Shown: piece by piece, positions 1-7,632 of the stretch | How the letters are laid out: each line of letters begins with the position of its first letter | How positions within the stretch are numbered: the first letter of the stretch is position 1 | DNA from: Methanobacteriota archaeon | Lineage (GTDB): Archaea > Thermoplasmatota > Poseidoniia > Poseidoniales > Poseidoniaceae | Length of the DNA: 34,099 nt | Reading direction: 5' to 3' | Assembly (NCBI GenBank): GCA_018701175.1 | Contig: JABIWF010000142.1 | Span: 1 to 34,099 of the forward strand | The notes under the pieces: generated by a model | What the model was told of the DNA's origin: nothing | What the model saw: only the letters and a program-made list of their open reading frames with translations | Databases searched by the model: none | Translations under genes and position numbers: made by a program

Positions 1-166
1 CTGGTATCTTGCTGAAACCGAGCGTATCAGCGTGTCACTTTCTCACGAGCACCGCGGCCATATGTGGTTGGACTGGGAACAAGCCATGGATCAGTTGTCG
101 CATAAAGAAACTAAGCGAGTTCTCAAAAATGCGCATGAACACATGCGTTCAATCGGGAAAGAATAA
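1..166 (+). CDS. Nudix hydrolase, Ap4A-hydrolase type, C-terminal fragment
   Basis: Only the last 54 residues are inside the window, read from base 2 to a TAA at 164-166; the gene starts upstream. The fragment begins WYLAE, continues ISVSLSHEH and GHMWLDWEQAMDQL, and ends in a helix containing KETKRVLKNAHEHM. This order closely resembles the C-terminus of asymmetric diadenosine tetraphosphatases (NUDT2 family), where an LS-EH segment is followed by a W-L motif and a final helix. These enzymes split Ap4A into ATP and AMP and act as cytosolic housekeeping hydrolases. The Nudix box itself lies outside the window, so catalytic competence cannot be judged. The gene converges on the cobalamin adenosyltransferase with one base between the stop codons. 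Confidence 0.72.
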   Translation, partial: WYLAETERISVSLSHEHRGHMWLDWEQAMDQLSHKETKRVLKNAHEHMRSIGKE

Positions 167-167
167 T

Positions 168-863
168 TCACAAGTGATCGAAATCATCGTCACTTCTACT
201 CAATTTACGTATCAAGTCAGCAGCGCCGTTCTCAGGGCCACGCCGACCGAGCGGCATCCAAAGAGACTCGTCGTTACCAAGTCCTAGGCAAACCCATCGC
301 CCAAGAACAAACAGCCAGTCAGAAAGTCGATTGATGTAGACCAGAACAAGAGGTCGAACTGACCCCTCGCCCTCAGCTTCGCTCAATCTCAAAACCGTTC
401 TCTCAAGACGTCTGGTCACTGTACGAGTGAGGTGCATTACCGCCTCTGGGCCGTTACCCGATGGTAAAATGAAACTCGTCAATGGCTCAAGCTGTTCAAG
501 CCAAGCATCCATTTCTTCAACCAATACATCAGCTTGTTTATCGCTCAAAACAGCCATTCCTTCAGGCAATTGTTCTGGCGGGCAAGCAAGTTCAGCACCG
601 AGGTCAAACAATTCGTTTTGTACCCTTGGAAGCACTTGAGTAACGATGCTTTGTACCCGCTGAACGGTTGAACGACTTCCCCCATCTTCATGCGAGGGGA
701 GACGTTGTATTTCCATCAAACACATTCCAAACAAGGCATTCAGTTCATCGCAGGTCCCAACCGCTTCAAGCCTTGGATCGGCCTTAGAACGACGTGAGCC
801 ATCTACCAACGAAGTGTTTCCTTCATCTCCAGTGCCTGTGTAAACGCGTGTAATACGAACCAT
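168..863 (-). CDS. ATP:cob(I)alamin adenosyltransferase, PduO type
   Basis: A 231-residue protein with the full PduO-type signature. It has an N-terminal TRVYTGTGDEGNTSL nucleotide-binding segment, then R-x-x-K-x-D-x-R followed by GTCDELNALFG. A central LP-x-G segment is followed by TRTVTRRLERTVLRL, and a C-terminal INRLSDWLFVLGRW helix. In this family the conserved Arg and Asp/Asn residues bind ATP and cobalamin, and the enzyme makes adenosylcobalamin from ATP and cob(I)alamin. The length is somewhat above the usual 180-200 because of a linker around residues 55-75 and a C-terminal extension after the last helix. The start is ATG at 863, 24 bases after the stop of the DUF2203 gene, so the two are probably cotranscribed. 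The consumer of the cofactor is not in the window. Confidence 0.9.
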   Translation of the reverse strand: MVRITRVYTGTGDEGNTSLVDGSRRSKADPRLEAVGTCDELNALFGMCLMEIQRLPSHEDGGSRSTVQRVQSIVTQVLPRVQNELFDLGAELACPPEQLPEGMAVLSDKQADVLVEEMDAWLEQLEPLTSFILPSGNGPEAVMHLTRTVTRRLERTVLRLSEAEGEGSVRPLVLVYINRLSDWLFVLGRWVCLGLGNDESLWMPLGRRGPENGAADLIRKLSRSDDDFDHL

Positions 864-887
864 GAGTCTGCCCCAAACCTTCCGAAG

Positions 888-1373
888 TCATGCTTCTATG
901 AGTGGTTTTCGGGCAAGGAAACTGGTGTCAATTGGGTGATACCATTCGATATCTTCTTCACCAAATCGCCATGAGTACAGCGCTAAATGTTGATCAACAA
1001 CCCCGTACCATTCAAGCCTACCTGGCTCTAAACAAGCAATTCGGGTACCGGTTGCCTCCACATTTGCGGTGATGGATTGCCAGTGAGTGACGAGTTGAGC
1101 AAGTTGTTCAGCTACTTCGACCACATGCTCACTTTCCGCCTCAAGCGTTTCAAGAAGAACTTCCAACTCTTCGGTCAAATCGTGTGCCTCATCACTCATG
1201 GCCTGTAATTCTGCAAGCCAGCGGGTTACTTTGGGCAAGTTTTCTCTCGCCTCTTCGATGGAAACGATTCGAGCACCTTTCGGTAGTGTTCGCATTGCGC
1301 TCTCTTCGTCAACCAAGGAACAGACTTCCATAGGTCGACCAGAAAAGAACGGTACGTCTGAATGTTCTTTCAC
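888..1373 (-). CDS. DUF2203 family protein
   Basis: A 161-residue soluble protein with a long helical middle (about residues 40-100) rich in Glu, Leu and Ala, likely a helical hairpin or coiled coil. The C-terminus carries the pattern that defines DUF2203: an RLEWYG segment, then LYSWRFGEEDIEWYHPID and RKPL, matching the family's W-x-x-G-E ... W-H ... R-x-P. The family has no assigned function. The start is a GTG at 1371-1373 preceded by an AAAGGGG Shine-Dalgarno-like stretch; an internal ATG at 1295 would also leave the conserved core intact. It is upstream of and probably cotranscribed with the cobalamin adenosyltransferase. Confidence 0.75.
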   Translation of the reverse strand: MKEHSDVPFFSGRPMEVCSLVDEESAMRTLPKGARIVSIEEARENLPKVTRWLAELQAMSDEAHDLTEELEVLLETLEAESEHVVEVAEQLAQLVTHWQSITANVEATGTRIACLEPGRLEWYGVVDQHLALYSWRFGEEDIEWYHPIDTSFLARKPLIEA

Positions 1374-1466
1374 ATGTGCCCCTTTACTTGACAGACCATG
1401 AAGTCATCGGACGGAATCCATGATTTTCGGCTGTTTTGCGGGTTTACAGAAATGACGGTTGCGGCG

Positions 1467-1748
1467 TTAAGCCGACCCCAAAGGCTGTTGAGGAGTGTTC
1501 GAAAATTTACGAACTGCCTTCATGACAACGACCGAGCCGATACCAATCCAAATGAAGAGTTCGATAGCAAACACGATGTAGTATGCGGGGCCAAATTGCT
1601 TGAGCAGTGTAACGGCGTCGTAAGGTACACCATACAATGCCATGTACAACGATTGCGAGAGAAGACTCGAAGAAAACCAGACGACGACTGCGTACCAGAA
1701 AATAGTACCCAAATCCCAATCATCTTGTCGTGCAAAGAGGTTCTCCAT
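1467..1748 (-). CDS. small two-helix membrane protein, unknown function
   Basis: A 93-residue protein not recognised as any family. Two hydrophobic segments, about residues 14-38 and 55-78, are separated by a short polar loop, and the C-terminus is basic then Pro/Gln-rich. The first residues (MENLFARQDDWD) are charged and there is no signal-peptide cleavage site, so it is likely an integral inner-membrane protein. The ATG at 1748 is directly preceded by an ATATATAAAC stretch, which is unusual for a coding start, so a downstream start cannot be excluded. It lies between the five-helix membrane protein and the DUF2203 gene on the same strand. Confidence 0.6.
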   Translation of the reverse strand: MENLFARQDDWDLGTIFWYAVVVWFSSSLLSQSLYMALYGVPYDAVTLLKQFGPAYYIVFAIELFIWIGIGSVVVMKAVRKFSNTPQQPLGSA

Positions 1749-1805
1749 GTTTATATATCGTCTTTCTTCCTCTTAAGTACTTTGTATTCCTGCATAATAA
1801 AATGC
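1749..1805 (-). promoter_or_regulatory. AT-rich putative promoter of the small membrane protein
   Basis: On the minus strand two TATA-like elements are visible: TTTTATTA around 1794-1801, and TATATAAA at 1751-1758, three bases before the ATG at 1748. The distal element is at a sensible distance to place a transcription start near 1772, giving a short leader with GAGGAAG. The proximal element would place the start inside the reading frame. No experimental evidence; assigned by sequence only. Confidence 0.3.
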
Positions 1806-1857
1806 TCATTACTTCTTGAAAAGATACGAAAGCGGAAGAAAACTTCCACTTTCCGAC

Positions 1858-2628
1858 TCATTCCTGTTCCTTATGCCCCATAGGTGGAAGGTTGAGAGAT
1901 GCTGCTTTATCGATGCTTTCAAGAGCAGAATGGATCGCTTCAACCCATTCAATTGCTACAGCTTCTTCACCGCCTGCATCAAGCAAAGAGTCTTGCCATT
2001 CATTCGCAGTGGCTTCATCCCCGATAAACAAGTGAATGCGGTGCAGCGCGAGATAAGCCATCGGATTAAGATGCTCTTCATCTGCATCCCAGCCTTTCTC
2101 GAAGCACGATATTGCCCCATCAAGCCCAGAAATATTGCCTCTCTGGAGGGCCACCATGCCCGCCTGACTCCATGCAAGAGGGAGTCGCCCGATGAGCAGG
2201 CCTCGGAACACCAACCAGGTTTGTCCACCGCCCAACACAACCAGTGCAAGGAATCCTGACCACTGTTCAAACTGATTTAAGGAGGCCCATGTTTGTATCA
2301 TGAGTCCACCGACTCCTACGCAGAAAAAGAATCCGGAAAAGGGTGCGATAAGAACTTCACGTCGAGTACGAACCAAGTGATGAATACCTGCGAGAAGGCC
2401 GAATGAACCAATGCCAGTCAAGAACACTAGGTGGCCGGTCACAGTGACCGGTTTAGGTGCCAATTGTCCTACTGCGACGAGAAAAGTAAGACTCAAAATG
2501 AGCAATCCAAATCGGCGAGAGGGTTGTGGGAAAGGCTGGCTTTTAGAGCCTAAGACCAGAAGTAACCCAATGGCGGCCTCAAATCCAATGAGAAGCCACT
2601 GGAGTGTATTTGTCTCGAATGTCAACAT
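1858..2628 (-). CDS. five-helix membrane protein with TPR-like cytosolic tail, unknown function
   Basis: About 256 residues from the ATG at 2628. Five hydrophobic segments can be seen: one right after the N-terminus (WLLIGFEAAIGLLLVLG), one in LLILSLTFLVAV, one in VFLTGIGSFGLLAGI, one in FSGFFFCVGVGGLMI and one in GFLALVVLGGGQTWLVF. The remaining 90 residues are soluble and helical, with TPR-like spacing (AWSQAGMVALQRG, then AYLALHRIHLFIGDEATANEW). No family was recognised. The ATG at 2628 is preferred because a GAGGAG sits four bases upstream and the first membrane helix follows at once. A TTG at 2679 overlapping the rlmH stop would add 17 polar residues. It is downstream of rlmH on the same strand. 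Confidence 0.65.
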   Translation of the reverse strand: MLTFETNTLQWLLIGFEAAIGLLLVLGSKSQPFPQPSRRFGLLILSLTFLVAVGQLAPKPVTVTGHLVFLTGIGSFGLLAGIHHLVRTRREVLIAPFSGFFFCVGVGGLMIQTWASLNQFEQWSGFLALVVLGGGQTWLVFRGLLIGRLPLAWSQAGMVALQRGNISGLDGAISCFEKGWDADEEHLNPMAYLALHRIHLFIGDEATANEWQDSLLDAGGEEAVAIEWVEAIHSALESIDKAASLNLPPMGHKEQE

Positions 2629-2675
2629 ACGACTCCTCGTTATCCCCGAAGAAACGGCACTTCTTGACCCTTTGC

Positions 2676-3110
2676 TCAAGCCTTGTGGTATTCACTGCCC
2701 CTCAGAATCTCGGTTGCACGGTACAGTTGCTCGACCAACATTGAGCTGGCCATCTCATGCGGGAAAGTGAGCGGCGAAAGGGAAAGACGGTTGCGGTGGA
2801 CTGAAACGTCCGCTTTTGGCCAACCATCTGCTGGGCCGATGGCAAGATGTGTTTCATCGGCTTCCATTTTCCAAAGACCTACGCGCTTTGAGAACTCCAT
2901 GGAATTCATCATTTCCCCACCTTCGTCAAGGAAAATCAGTGTACCTTTGAGTTTGTCCAACTGCTCAACATAAGCGTTCATTGAAAGTTTATCGGAATGG
3001 TACTCAATCTTCACACCCCTCTTTCTTAATCGCTTAGCGTACATGTCAATGAGTTCACGATGTGCCTTTTCTCTCGGGATTCCGTGGAAGTGGACGGTCA
3101 CTCTTGCCAT
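2676..3110 (-). CDS. rlmH: RlmH-type 23S rRNA pseudouridine methyltransferase (SPOUT)
   Basis: 144 residues from the ATG at 3110, close to the usual 150-160 of RlmH. The visible hallmarks are LIFLDEGGEMMNSMEFSKRV in the middle, the AIGPADGW loop corresponding to the GGPEG SAM-binding knot loop, and the C-terminal LSLSPLTFPHEMASSMLVEQ followed by LYRATEILRGSEYH. In bacteria RlmH methylates N3 of pseudouridine 1915 in 23S rRNA helix 69 and works on the assembled 70S ribosome; the archaeal target is presumed similar but is not shown here. An upstream in-frame extension to 3227 reads into the divergent neighbour's promoter and lacks family similarity, so it was discarded. Confidence 0.85.
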   Translation of the reverse strand: MARVTVHFHGIPREKAHRELIDMYAKRLRKRGVKIEYHSDKLSMNAYVEQLDKLKGTLIFLDEGGEMMNSMEFSKRVGLWKMEADETHLAIGPADGWPKADVSVHRNRLSLSPLTFPHEMASSMLVEQLYRATEILRGSEYHKA

Positions 3111-3188
3111 GCTTTGGCGAAAGCGTCCTCCTTGATGAAGACCCAACACGAAGCAAAATATCATAGGGAAGGGGTGCGAAGGCATTTC

Positions 3189-3524
3189 ATGGGTTGGTGG
3201 CCGTTTGGAAGCAAAAAGAAAACACATCGATCTCCGATAGATGACCCGTTGCTCAAAGACAACCGTACTATGATTTCCGAACTGCGTGACACATGTGAAA
3301 TGAACTTCGACAATCCCGAAGAAGCACGTCGACAGATTCGAAGGATGCAGGTCGAATGGACAGATGCCTCACGAGAAGGCATGATTTCGGATGTGAATCG
3401 CAGTGGACTTGAAGCACGGGCGTTTCGCCTCTTGACTTGCAGCGACAAAGAATGGGTCACATGGCTCGATGACCTTGAATTTTGGAAGCCTGGTTGGAGG
3501 CCCGAGGTTGATGACGAGGATTGA
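3189..3524 (+). CDS. small acidic hypothetical protein
   Basis: 111 residues starting MGWWPFGSKKK, then a helical, charged body (EEARRQIRRMQVEW; SDKEWVTWLDDLEFW) and an acidic end (EVDDED). The Trp/Phe-Gly N-terminus followed by lysines could be a short membrane-surface anchor, which is inference. No family was recognised. The ATG at 3189 was chosen for its AAGG seven bases upstream; earlier starts at 3135 and 3060 would extend it into the region divergent from rlmH. Its stop at 3522-3524 lies just before the mPGES-2-like gene, so the two are probably cotranscribed. Confidence 0.55.
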   Translation: MGWWPFGSKKKTHRSPIDDPLLKDNRTMISELRDTCEMNFDNPEEARRQIRRMQVEWTDASREGMISDVNRSGLEARAFRLLTCSDKEWVTWLDDLEFWKPGWRPEVDDED

Positions 3525-3550
3525 AGAAGGGGGGGCTACAGGCTCTAATC

Positions 3551-4243
3551 ATGGGTCAAACCCCTACACTCCACATGCTTTACACGTGTCCATTTTGTTG
3601 GAAGGTTCGTGGCCTCATTGAATACATCGGGCTTGATGTAGAATACATCAGTGTAAACGGTATGAAAATCAAAAAAGAAGTCGCTTTTGCTGGCGATTGG
3701 GGCAAAGTACCTGTTTTCACTGATGAGAACGGCGAATACCATACTGATTCCACACCACTGCTCAAGCACATAGATGCGACATATAACGGCGGAAAATTGG
3801 CTTCGTTAGGTGACGCTGAACGGCAACAACAATGGCTTGAATGGGCGGATTCAAAGATGTCAAAAGCAACCATCCCAATCCTCTACGGCAGTATAGGCTC
3901 GGCCCTCAAGACGACGGTTCGTATCTCCAAAATTGAAAAATTCGGATTCTTCTCAAAGCGCCTCTATGCTTGGGCAGGCTTCCCGATCATGTGGGGCATT
4001 ATTGCCCGTAAGCGCGTCAAGAAAGATGGTCGAACGCCGAAGCAATTGTGGCACGACCTACTCACAGAATTCACAGATGAACACGGGTCAAAATCATACT
4101 TTGGTGGAGACGAACCAGACCTCGTAGACTTTGCCGCATTCGGCTACATGCGTTCCATCTCTCCGTTCCCACAATTTAACGTCTTAGAAGACCACGCAAA
4201 AGGCATCGCTTGGTACAAAAGAATGGAAGCCAGTGTACAATGA
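3551..4243 (+). CDS. mPGES-2-like glutaredoxin/GST-fold protein
   Basis: About 230 residues. The N-terminus is a thioredoxin/glutaredoxin fold with an active-site CPFC (Cys13 and Cys16), followed by the GKVPVF cis-proline loop at 51-56, as in GST N-domains. The C-terminal half is helical and matches the layout of membrane-associated prostaglandin E synthase 2: a KFGFFSKRLYAWAG segment, then KRVKKDGRTPKQLWHDLL, then YFGGDEPDLVDFAAFGYMRS and a final AWYKRMEA. The presence of both CxxC and the mPGES-2-type C-terminal order separates it from ordinary GSTs and glutaredoxins. A redox or glutathione-like thiol role is likely; prostaglandin synthesis is not implied. The ATG at 3551 is preferred over a TTG at 3521 that overlaps the previous stop. 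The stop is followed after nine bases by the next gene. Confidence 0.75.
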   Translation: MGQTPTLHMLYTCPFCWKVRGLIEYIGLDVEYISVNGMKIKKEVAFAGDWGKVPVFTDENGEYHTDSTPLLKHIDATYNGGKLASLGDAERQQQWLEWADSKMSKATIPILYGSIGSALKTTVRISKIEKFGFFSKRLYAWAGFPIMWGIIARKRVKKDGRTPKQLWHDLLTEFTDEHGSKSYFGGDEPDLVDFAAFGYMRSISPFPQFNVLEDHAKGIAWYKRMEASVQ

Positions 4244-4252
4244 GGTGGCGGC

Positions 4253-5095
4253 ATGGGTGTTCAATATCGAGGTATTGAATTTCAGAAAATTTCCGCTGGC
4301 AGTGCTTATCTCGGTACCGAGAAAGGTGGGTGGATTTACGCAAGTCAACGACCTCGTCACGAGGTGAAATGCCCCGACTTTTACATCATGCAGTCGGTTC
4401 TGTCCGAACAACAGATCAATGACATCCTCCAATCAGAGAACCAAGATACCAAATTGGATGGCGGTAGTATCAACGAAATTTGCCGTCGCTTTTCCGATGG
4501 AGTTGCCGGTGCAGAGTTCCTTACATATTCCGAACATACCTGGGAGGTCCGCAGTCCAAGTGAGGGTGAATGGCGGCACGCTCATGAAAAAATTGGACTT
4601 GAGTTAAATCCAAAGAAAATAGAAATCCTTGCTGATGGCGTAGCTGACAATTATCGGGGAGCGATGATGGATGGTCGGCCACGTCCCTTCCACGGCATTG
4701 GACCGATGGCATCACATCGAACCGCCATTGAAACCCACCCCTCGCAAGAGGGAGTTACTGCGCTTTCCAGCGCCCCAATGGACCGGCCGTTGGATGGAAT
4801 CGTAACCCGTTTAGTCATCACTCCAATACGGTCTGGCGAAGGGAAAAAAGTACCATTAAACGCTGATTTCTTTGCTAACATTCGAGGTGAAGTGTTTTGG
4901 ACATTCCTTCTCGGTGTCGTCCCCTCGTTCGTCATTCCTATCGCCCGAGGTATGGGCAGTTACGCAGTAAGTGGATGGGCCAACCTGTTGTTTGGTGGCC
5001 TGTGTGCGGGATTTGTGACCGGTGCACTTTGGAGGCCACGTCGACCTACTCTGCAGTACGATGATATCGAAGACTCAACGCTCATCCGGGGGTGA
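4253..5095 (+). CDS. FGE/SUMF1-like domain protein with two C-terminal membrane helices
   Basis: 280 residues. Residues 8-60 resemble the start of a formylglycine-generating-enzyme (sulfatase-modifying factor) domain: EFQKISAGSAYLGTE, then RPRHEVKCPDFYIMQSVLSE. Residues 97-110 (WEVRSPSEGEWRHA) match the family's YRLPTEAEWEYA motif, and DGIVTRLVIT near 181-190 matches its terminal GFRLV strand. The RGGSW block and the C-terminal active-site cysteine pair of true FGEs are not seen, so this is likely a non-oxidising member used for binding. Two membrane helices follow at about 213-232 and 238-258, then a short cytosolic tail. The start is ATG at 4253 with GAGGTGG overlapping the previous stop, indicating translational coupling. 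The last 21 bases overlap the convergent malic enzyme gene. Confidence 0.65.
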   Translation: MGVQYRGIEFQKISAGSAYLGTEKGGWIYASQRPRHEVKCPDFYIMQSVLSEQQINDILQSENQDTKLDGGSINEICRRFSDGVAGAEFLTYSEHTWEVRSPSEGEWRHAHEKIGLELNPKKIEILADGVADNYRGAMMDGRPRPFHGIGPMASHRTAIETHPSQEGVTALSSAPMDRPLDGIVTRLVITPIRSGEGKKVPLNADFFANIRGEVFWTFLLGVVPSFVIPIARGMGSYAVSGWANLLFGGLCAGFVTGALWRPRRPTLQYDDIEDSTLIRG

Positions 5096-7396
5096 AACCA
5101 ACGACTCCCAGTAAGAGTCTTGCCGAATGGCATCGGCTGCACAAATTGCTGCCATATTGACAATATGACGCACTCCGTCTCTTCGAGCTACAAGTTGTAC
5201 CGGCTTGTCCATACCTTCCAAAATCGGACCGGTCATCTCGGCATCACCTAATTCTTCAAGCAGTTTGTATGCGATATTTGCGGCTGCCAAGTTCGGCAAC
5301 ACCAATACATTCGCTGGGCCATTGAAATCCATGAATGGGTACTCTTCTTGCACTTCGCCATTCAATGCGGTATCGGCTTGCATTGGTCCATCGATAATTA
5401 AAGATGGGTCGAGTTCGCGAGCAAATTCAATCGCATCTTCAATACGCTCAGAACGTTGAGCACGGCTTGAACCAAAGTTCGAGAACGACAGCATTGCCAC
5501 CTTGGGAGCAACACCGAATCGGCGAGCCACCTTCGCCGTTTGCACTGCGATTTCAGCCAGCGTTCGGCTGTCAGGATAAACATTGACAGTGGCATCGGCA
5601 AGGAAAATGGTTCTTCCTTTGACATTGACCATGTAGCACCCCACGACACAGTGGGTCTTGTCATTCGGACCAATGAGTTCCAAAGTTGGGCGTAAAACAT
5701 CGCCATAATTCCGACTCACTCCACCCACGAATCCATCAGCGTCACCGTTGATGACCATTTGGCTTGCAAAATACGGTCTTGACTTGAGAAGGCGGCGGGC
5801 ATCGACATGCGTCATTCCTTTCCTGCTCCTCTTCGACATCATCGCCTCAGAATAAATTCCCTTTCTGCGAGGGTCTTTTCTTGGGTCGAAAACTTCGTAC
5901 TCAAAATGCAATCCAAGTTCATCCACCATTCGATGAATTCGCTCTTCAGGGCCGAGAAGAATCGGGTAGCATATTTTTTGCTCGGCGAGTTGTGCTGCTG
6001 CCCTCAAAACTTTCTCGTGGTCTCCTTCAGGGAAGACAATTCGCTTGCCCTTGCCGCTAACTTGATTGATGACATGCCTCATAATTGAGTACGACAATCC
6101 CAATCTGGCTTCGAGTTGTTCGCGATATGCAACGAGCGAGAAATCTTCCGGCTGGACTGCTGCTACGCCCTCTTGAACAGCCGCTTGAGCAACTGCCGAT
6201 GCTTCCCAAATGAGAACACGGCGGTCAAACGGTTTTGGAATAATGTAATCCGGCCCGTACTGCATTGTTGCACCATCGTATGCTGCTGAAATGTAATCGG
6301 GGACCGGTTCCTTGGCTAATGCTGCTAGTGCTTTTGTTGCTGCCATTTTCATTCCCTGAGTAATGTCACGGGCGCGCACATCCAGCGCTCCACGGAAAAT
6401 ATACGGGAAACCAAGGACATTGTTCACTTGGTTTGAGTAATCTGAACGGCCTGTAGCAATAATTGCATCAGTTCGGACTTCCAAAATTTCTTCCGGTGTA
6501 ATCTCTGGCGTAGGATTCGCAAGTGCAAAAATGATTGGTTTAGCGGCCATAGAGGCAACCATTTCTTTGTTGACAAGGCCTCCTCGTGACAAACCGAGCA
6601 TTACATCAGCACCGTTTAGGGCGTCAGCCAAATCACCGGCTTCACGATCGTGTGCGAAAGGCGCCTTGTATTCGTTCAGTTCTCCTGCCTCAAGGCGGGC
6701 CTTGGTTACAATTCCTTTGCTGTCAACCATAGAGATGTTTTCTCGCGTTACACCAATGGCAACATAATGATTGGCGCATGCAATTGCGCTCGCTCCAGCG
6801 CCGATGACGACAACCTTGACTGTTGAAAGTTCCTTTTCTTGGAGTTCGACTGCGTTCAGAAGGGCTGCTGCGGAAATAATGGCGGTACCATGCTGGTCAT
6901 CGTGCATGACTGGGATGTCGGTTGATTCTGCAATTCGCCTCTCTATTTCGAAGCATTCCGGAGCCTTGATGTCTTCCAGATTTATTCCACCAAAGGTTTT
7001 CGAAATATTGACCACGGTTTCAATAAAAGACTCCGGGTCTTCTGTGTCGACCTCGATATCGAATACATCGATGTCGGCGAAAGTCTTCAACAGAAGTCCT
7101 TTGCCTTCCATAACAGGTTTGCTTGCCAGTGCACCGATGTTGCCTAAACCAAGAACTGCTGTTCCGTTCGAAATGACAGCAACCAAGTTCCCCTTTGAAG
7201 TGTATCGATACGCATCTTTAGGGCGTTCCGCAATTTCGAGGCACGGGTATGCAACTCCTGGAGAGTAGGCGAGACTTAACTCGTGTGCAGTCGAATGGGG
7301 TTTGGTTGGAACAACCTTGATTTTCCCCCGTGGTTCAGATTCGTGGTATTCCAACGCTTCTTTCTTGAGCAGACGCTCCTTTTTTTCGCGATTCAT
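5075..7396 (-). CDS. maeB: NADP-type malic enzyme fused to phosphotransacetylase-like domain (MaeB type)
   Basis: 773 residues, close to bacterial MaeB (about 760). Residues 1-430 are malic enzyme: AYSPGVAYPCLEIAE, then GNLVAVISNGTAVLGLG, EGKGLLLKTFADIDVFD, an ADP-binding VVVIGAGASAIACANHY and the FALANPTPEITPEE segment. Residues from about 440 to the end are a phosphate acetyltransferase-like module beginning GKGKRIVFPEGDHEKVLRAA and including VGGVSRNYGDVLRPTLELIG. The enzyme decarboxylates malate to pyruvate with NAD(P)H formation; in bacterial fusions the C-terminal module is regulatory, binding acetyl-CoA or its relatives, and does not act as an active transacetylase. The ATG at 7396 has AAGG nine bases upstream. 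It is transcribed divergently from the giant surface protein. Confidence 0.93.
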   Translation of the reverse strand: MNREKKERLLKKEALEYHESEPRGKIKVVPTKPHSTAHELSLAYSPGVAYPCLEIAERPKDAYRYTSKGNLVAVISNGTAVLGLGNIGALASKPVMEGKGLLLKTFADIDVFDIEVDTEDPESFIETVVNISKTFGGINLEDIKAPECFEIERRIAESTDIPVMHDDQHGTAIISAAALLNAVELQEKELSTVKVVVIGAGASAIACANHYVAIGVTRENISMVDSKGIVTKARLEAGELNEYKAPFAHDREAGDLADALNGADVMLGLSRGGLVNKEMVASMAAKPIIFALANPTPEITPEEILEVRTDAIIATGRSDYSNQVNNVLGFPYIFRGALDVRARDITQGMKMAATKALAALAKEPVPDYISAAYDGATMQYGPDYIIPKPFDRRVLIWEASAVAQAAVQEGVAAVQPEDFSLVAYREQLEARLGLSYSIMRHVINQVSGKGKRIVFPEGDHEKVLRAAAQLAEQKICYPILLGPEERIHRMVDELGLHFEYEVFDPRKDPRRKGIYSEAMMSKRSRKGMTHVDARRLLKSRPYFASQMVINGDADGFVGGVSRNYGDVLRPTLELIGPNDKTHCVVGCYMVNVKGRTIFLADATVNVYPDSRTLAEIAVQTAKVARRFGVAPKVAMLSFSNFGSSRAQRSERIEDAIEFARELDPSLIIDGPMQADTALNGEVQEEYPFMDFNGPANVLVLPNLAAANIAYKLLEELGDAEMTGPILEGMDKPVQLVARRDGVRHIVNMAAICAADAIRQDSYWESLVSPPDER

Positions 7397-7632
7397 GGTA
7401 AGACCTTATGCAACGAAGGGGGTCTTAGGTTTGAGTGTTGCGTGGCATGAGGCTCTACGACCTTGTTTCAAACAGGTAATACTGTTTTTCGAAGCCATGT
7501 CTTTTTGCGAGGCCTATGCTGGTAAAAAAGACTTAAACATGCTAAAAAACCTCATTATGATACAGATTTAAGAGGTTCTTTTCACACGATAAAGGGGCGC
7601 GTTCAAATACCCCAAAATACCGAAGGAAACCT
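7397..7632. promoter_or_regulatory. divergent intergenic region between malic enzyme and giant surface protein
   Basis: 236 bases, the longest gap in the window, AT-rich in its right half. For the plus-strand gene an ATTTAAG element at 7566-7572 is a candidate TATA box, putting transcription start near 7595-7600. A GAAGGA at 7622-7627 sits five bases before the ATG at 7633 and is a fair ribosome binding site. For the minus-strand malic enzyme a GTTTAAG on the minus strand at 7532-7538 is a weaker candidate with a long leader. No RNA gene or operator repeat was seen. Confidence 0.4.

Noticed and set aside
9-287. 92-residue frame at the left edge
   Set aside because: The overlapping frame 2-166 matches the Nudix Ap4A hydrolase C-terminus, and the right part lies inside the adenosyltransferase gene.
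1398-1883. 161-residue open frame on the plus strand
   Set aside because: It is antisense to the two-helix membrane protein and the AT-rich gap, with erratic composition and no domain-like pattern; the minus-strand membrane gene is far more protein-like.
6771-7268. 165-residue open frame antisense to malic enzyme
   Set aside because: The opposite strand encodes clear malic enzyme motifs across the whole stretch; this frame is a codon-bias shadow.
7397-7632. Possible tRNA or small RNA in the largest gap
   Set aside because: No cloverleaf, CCA end or stable GC-rich hairpin could be found by eye; only AT-rich promoter-like sequence is present.
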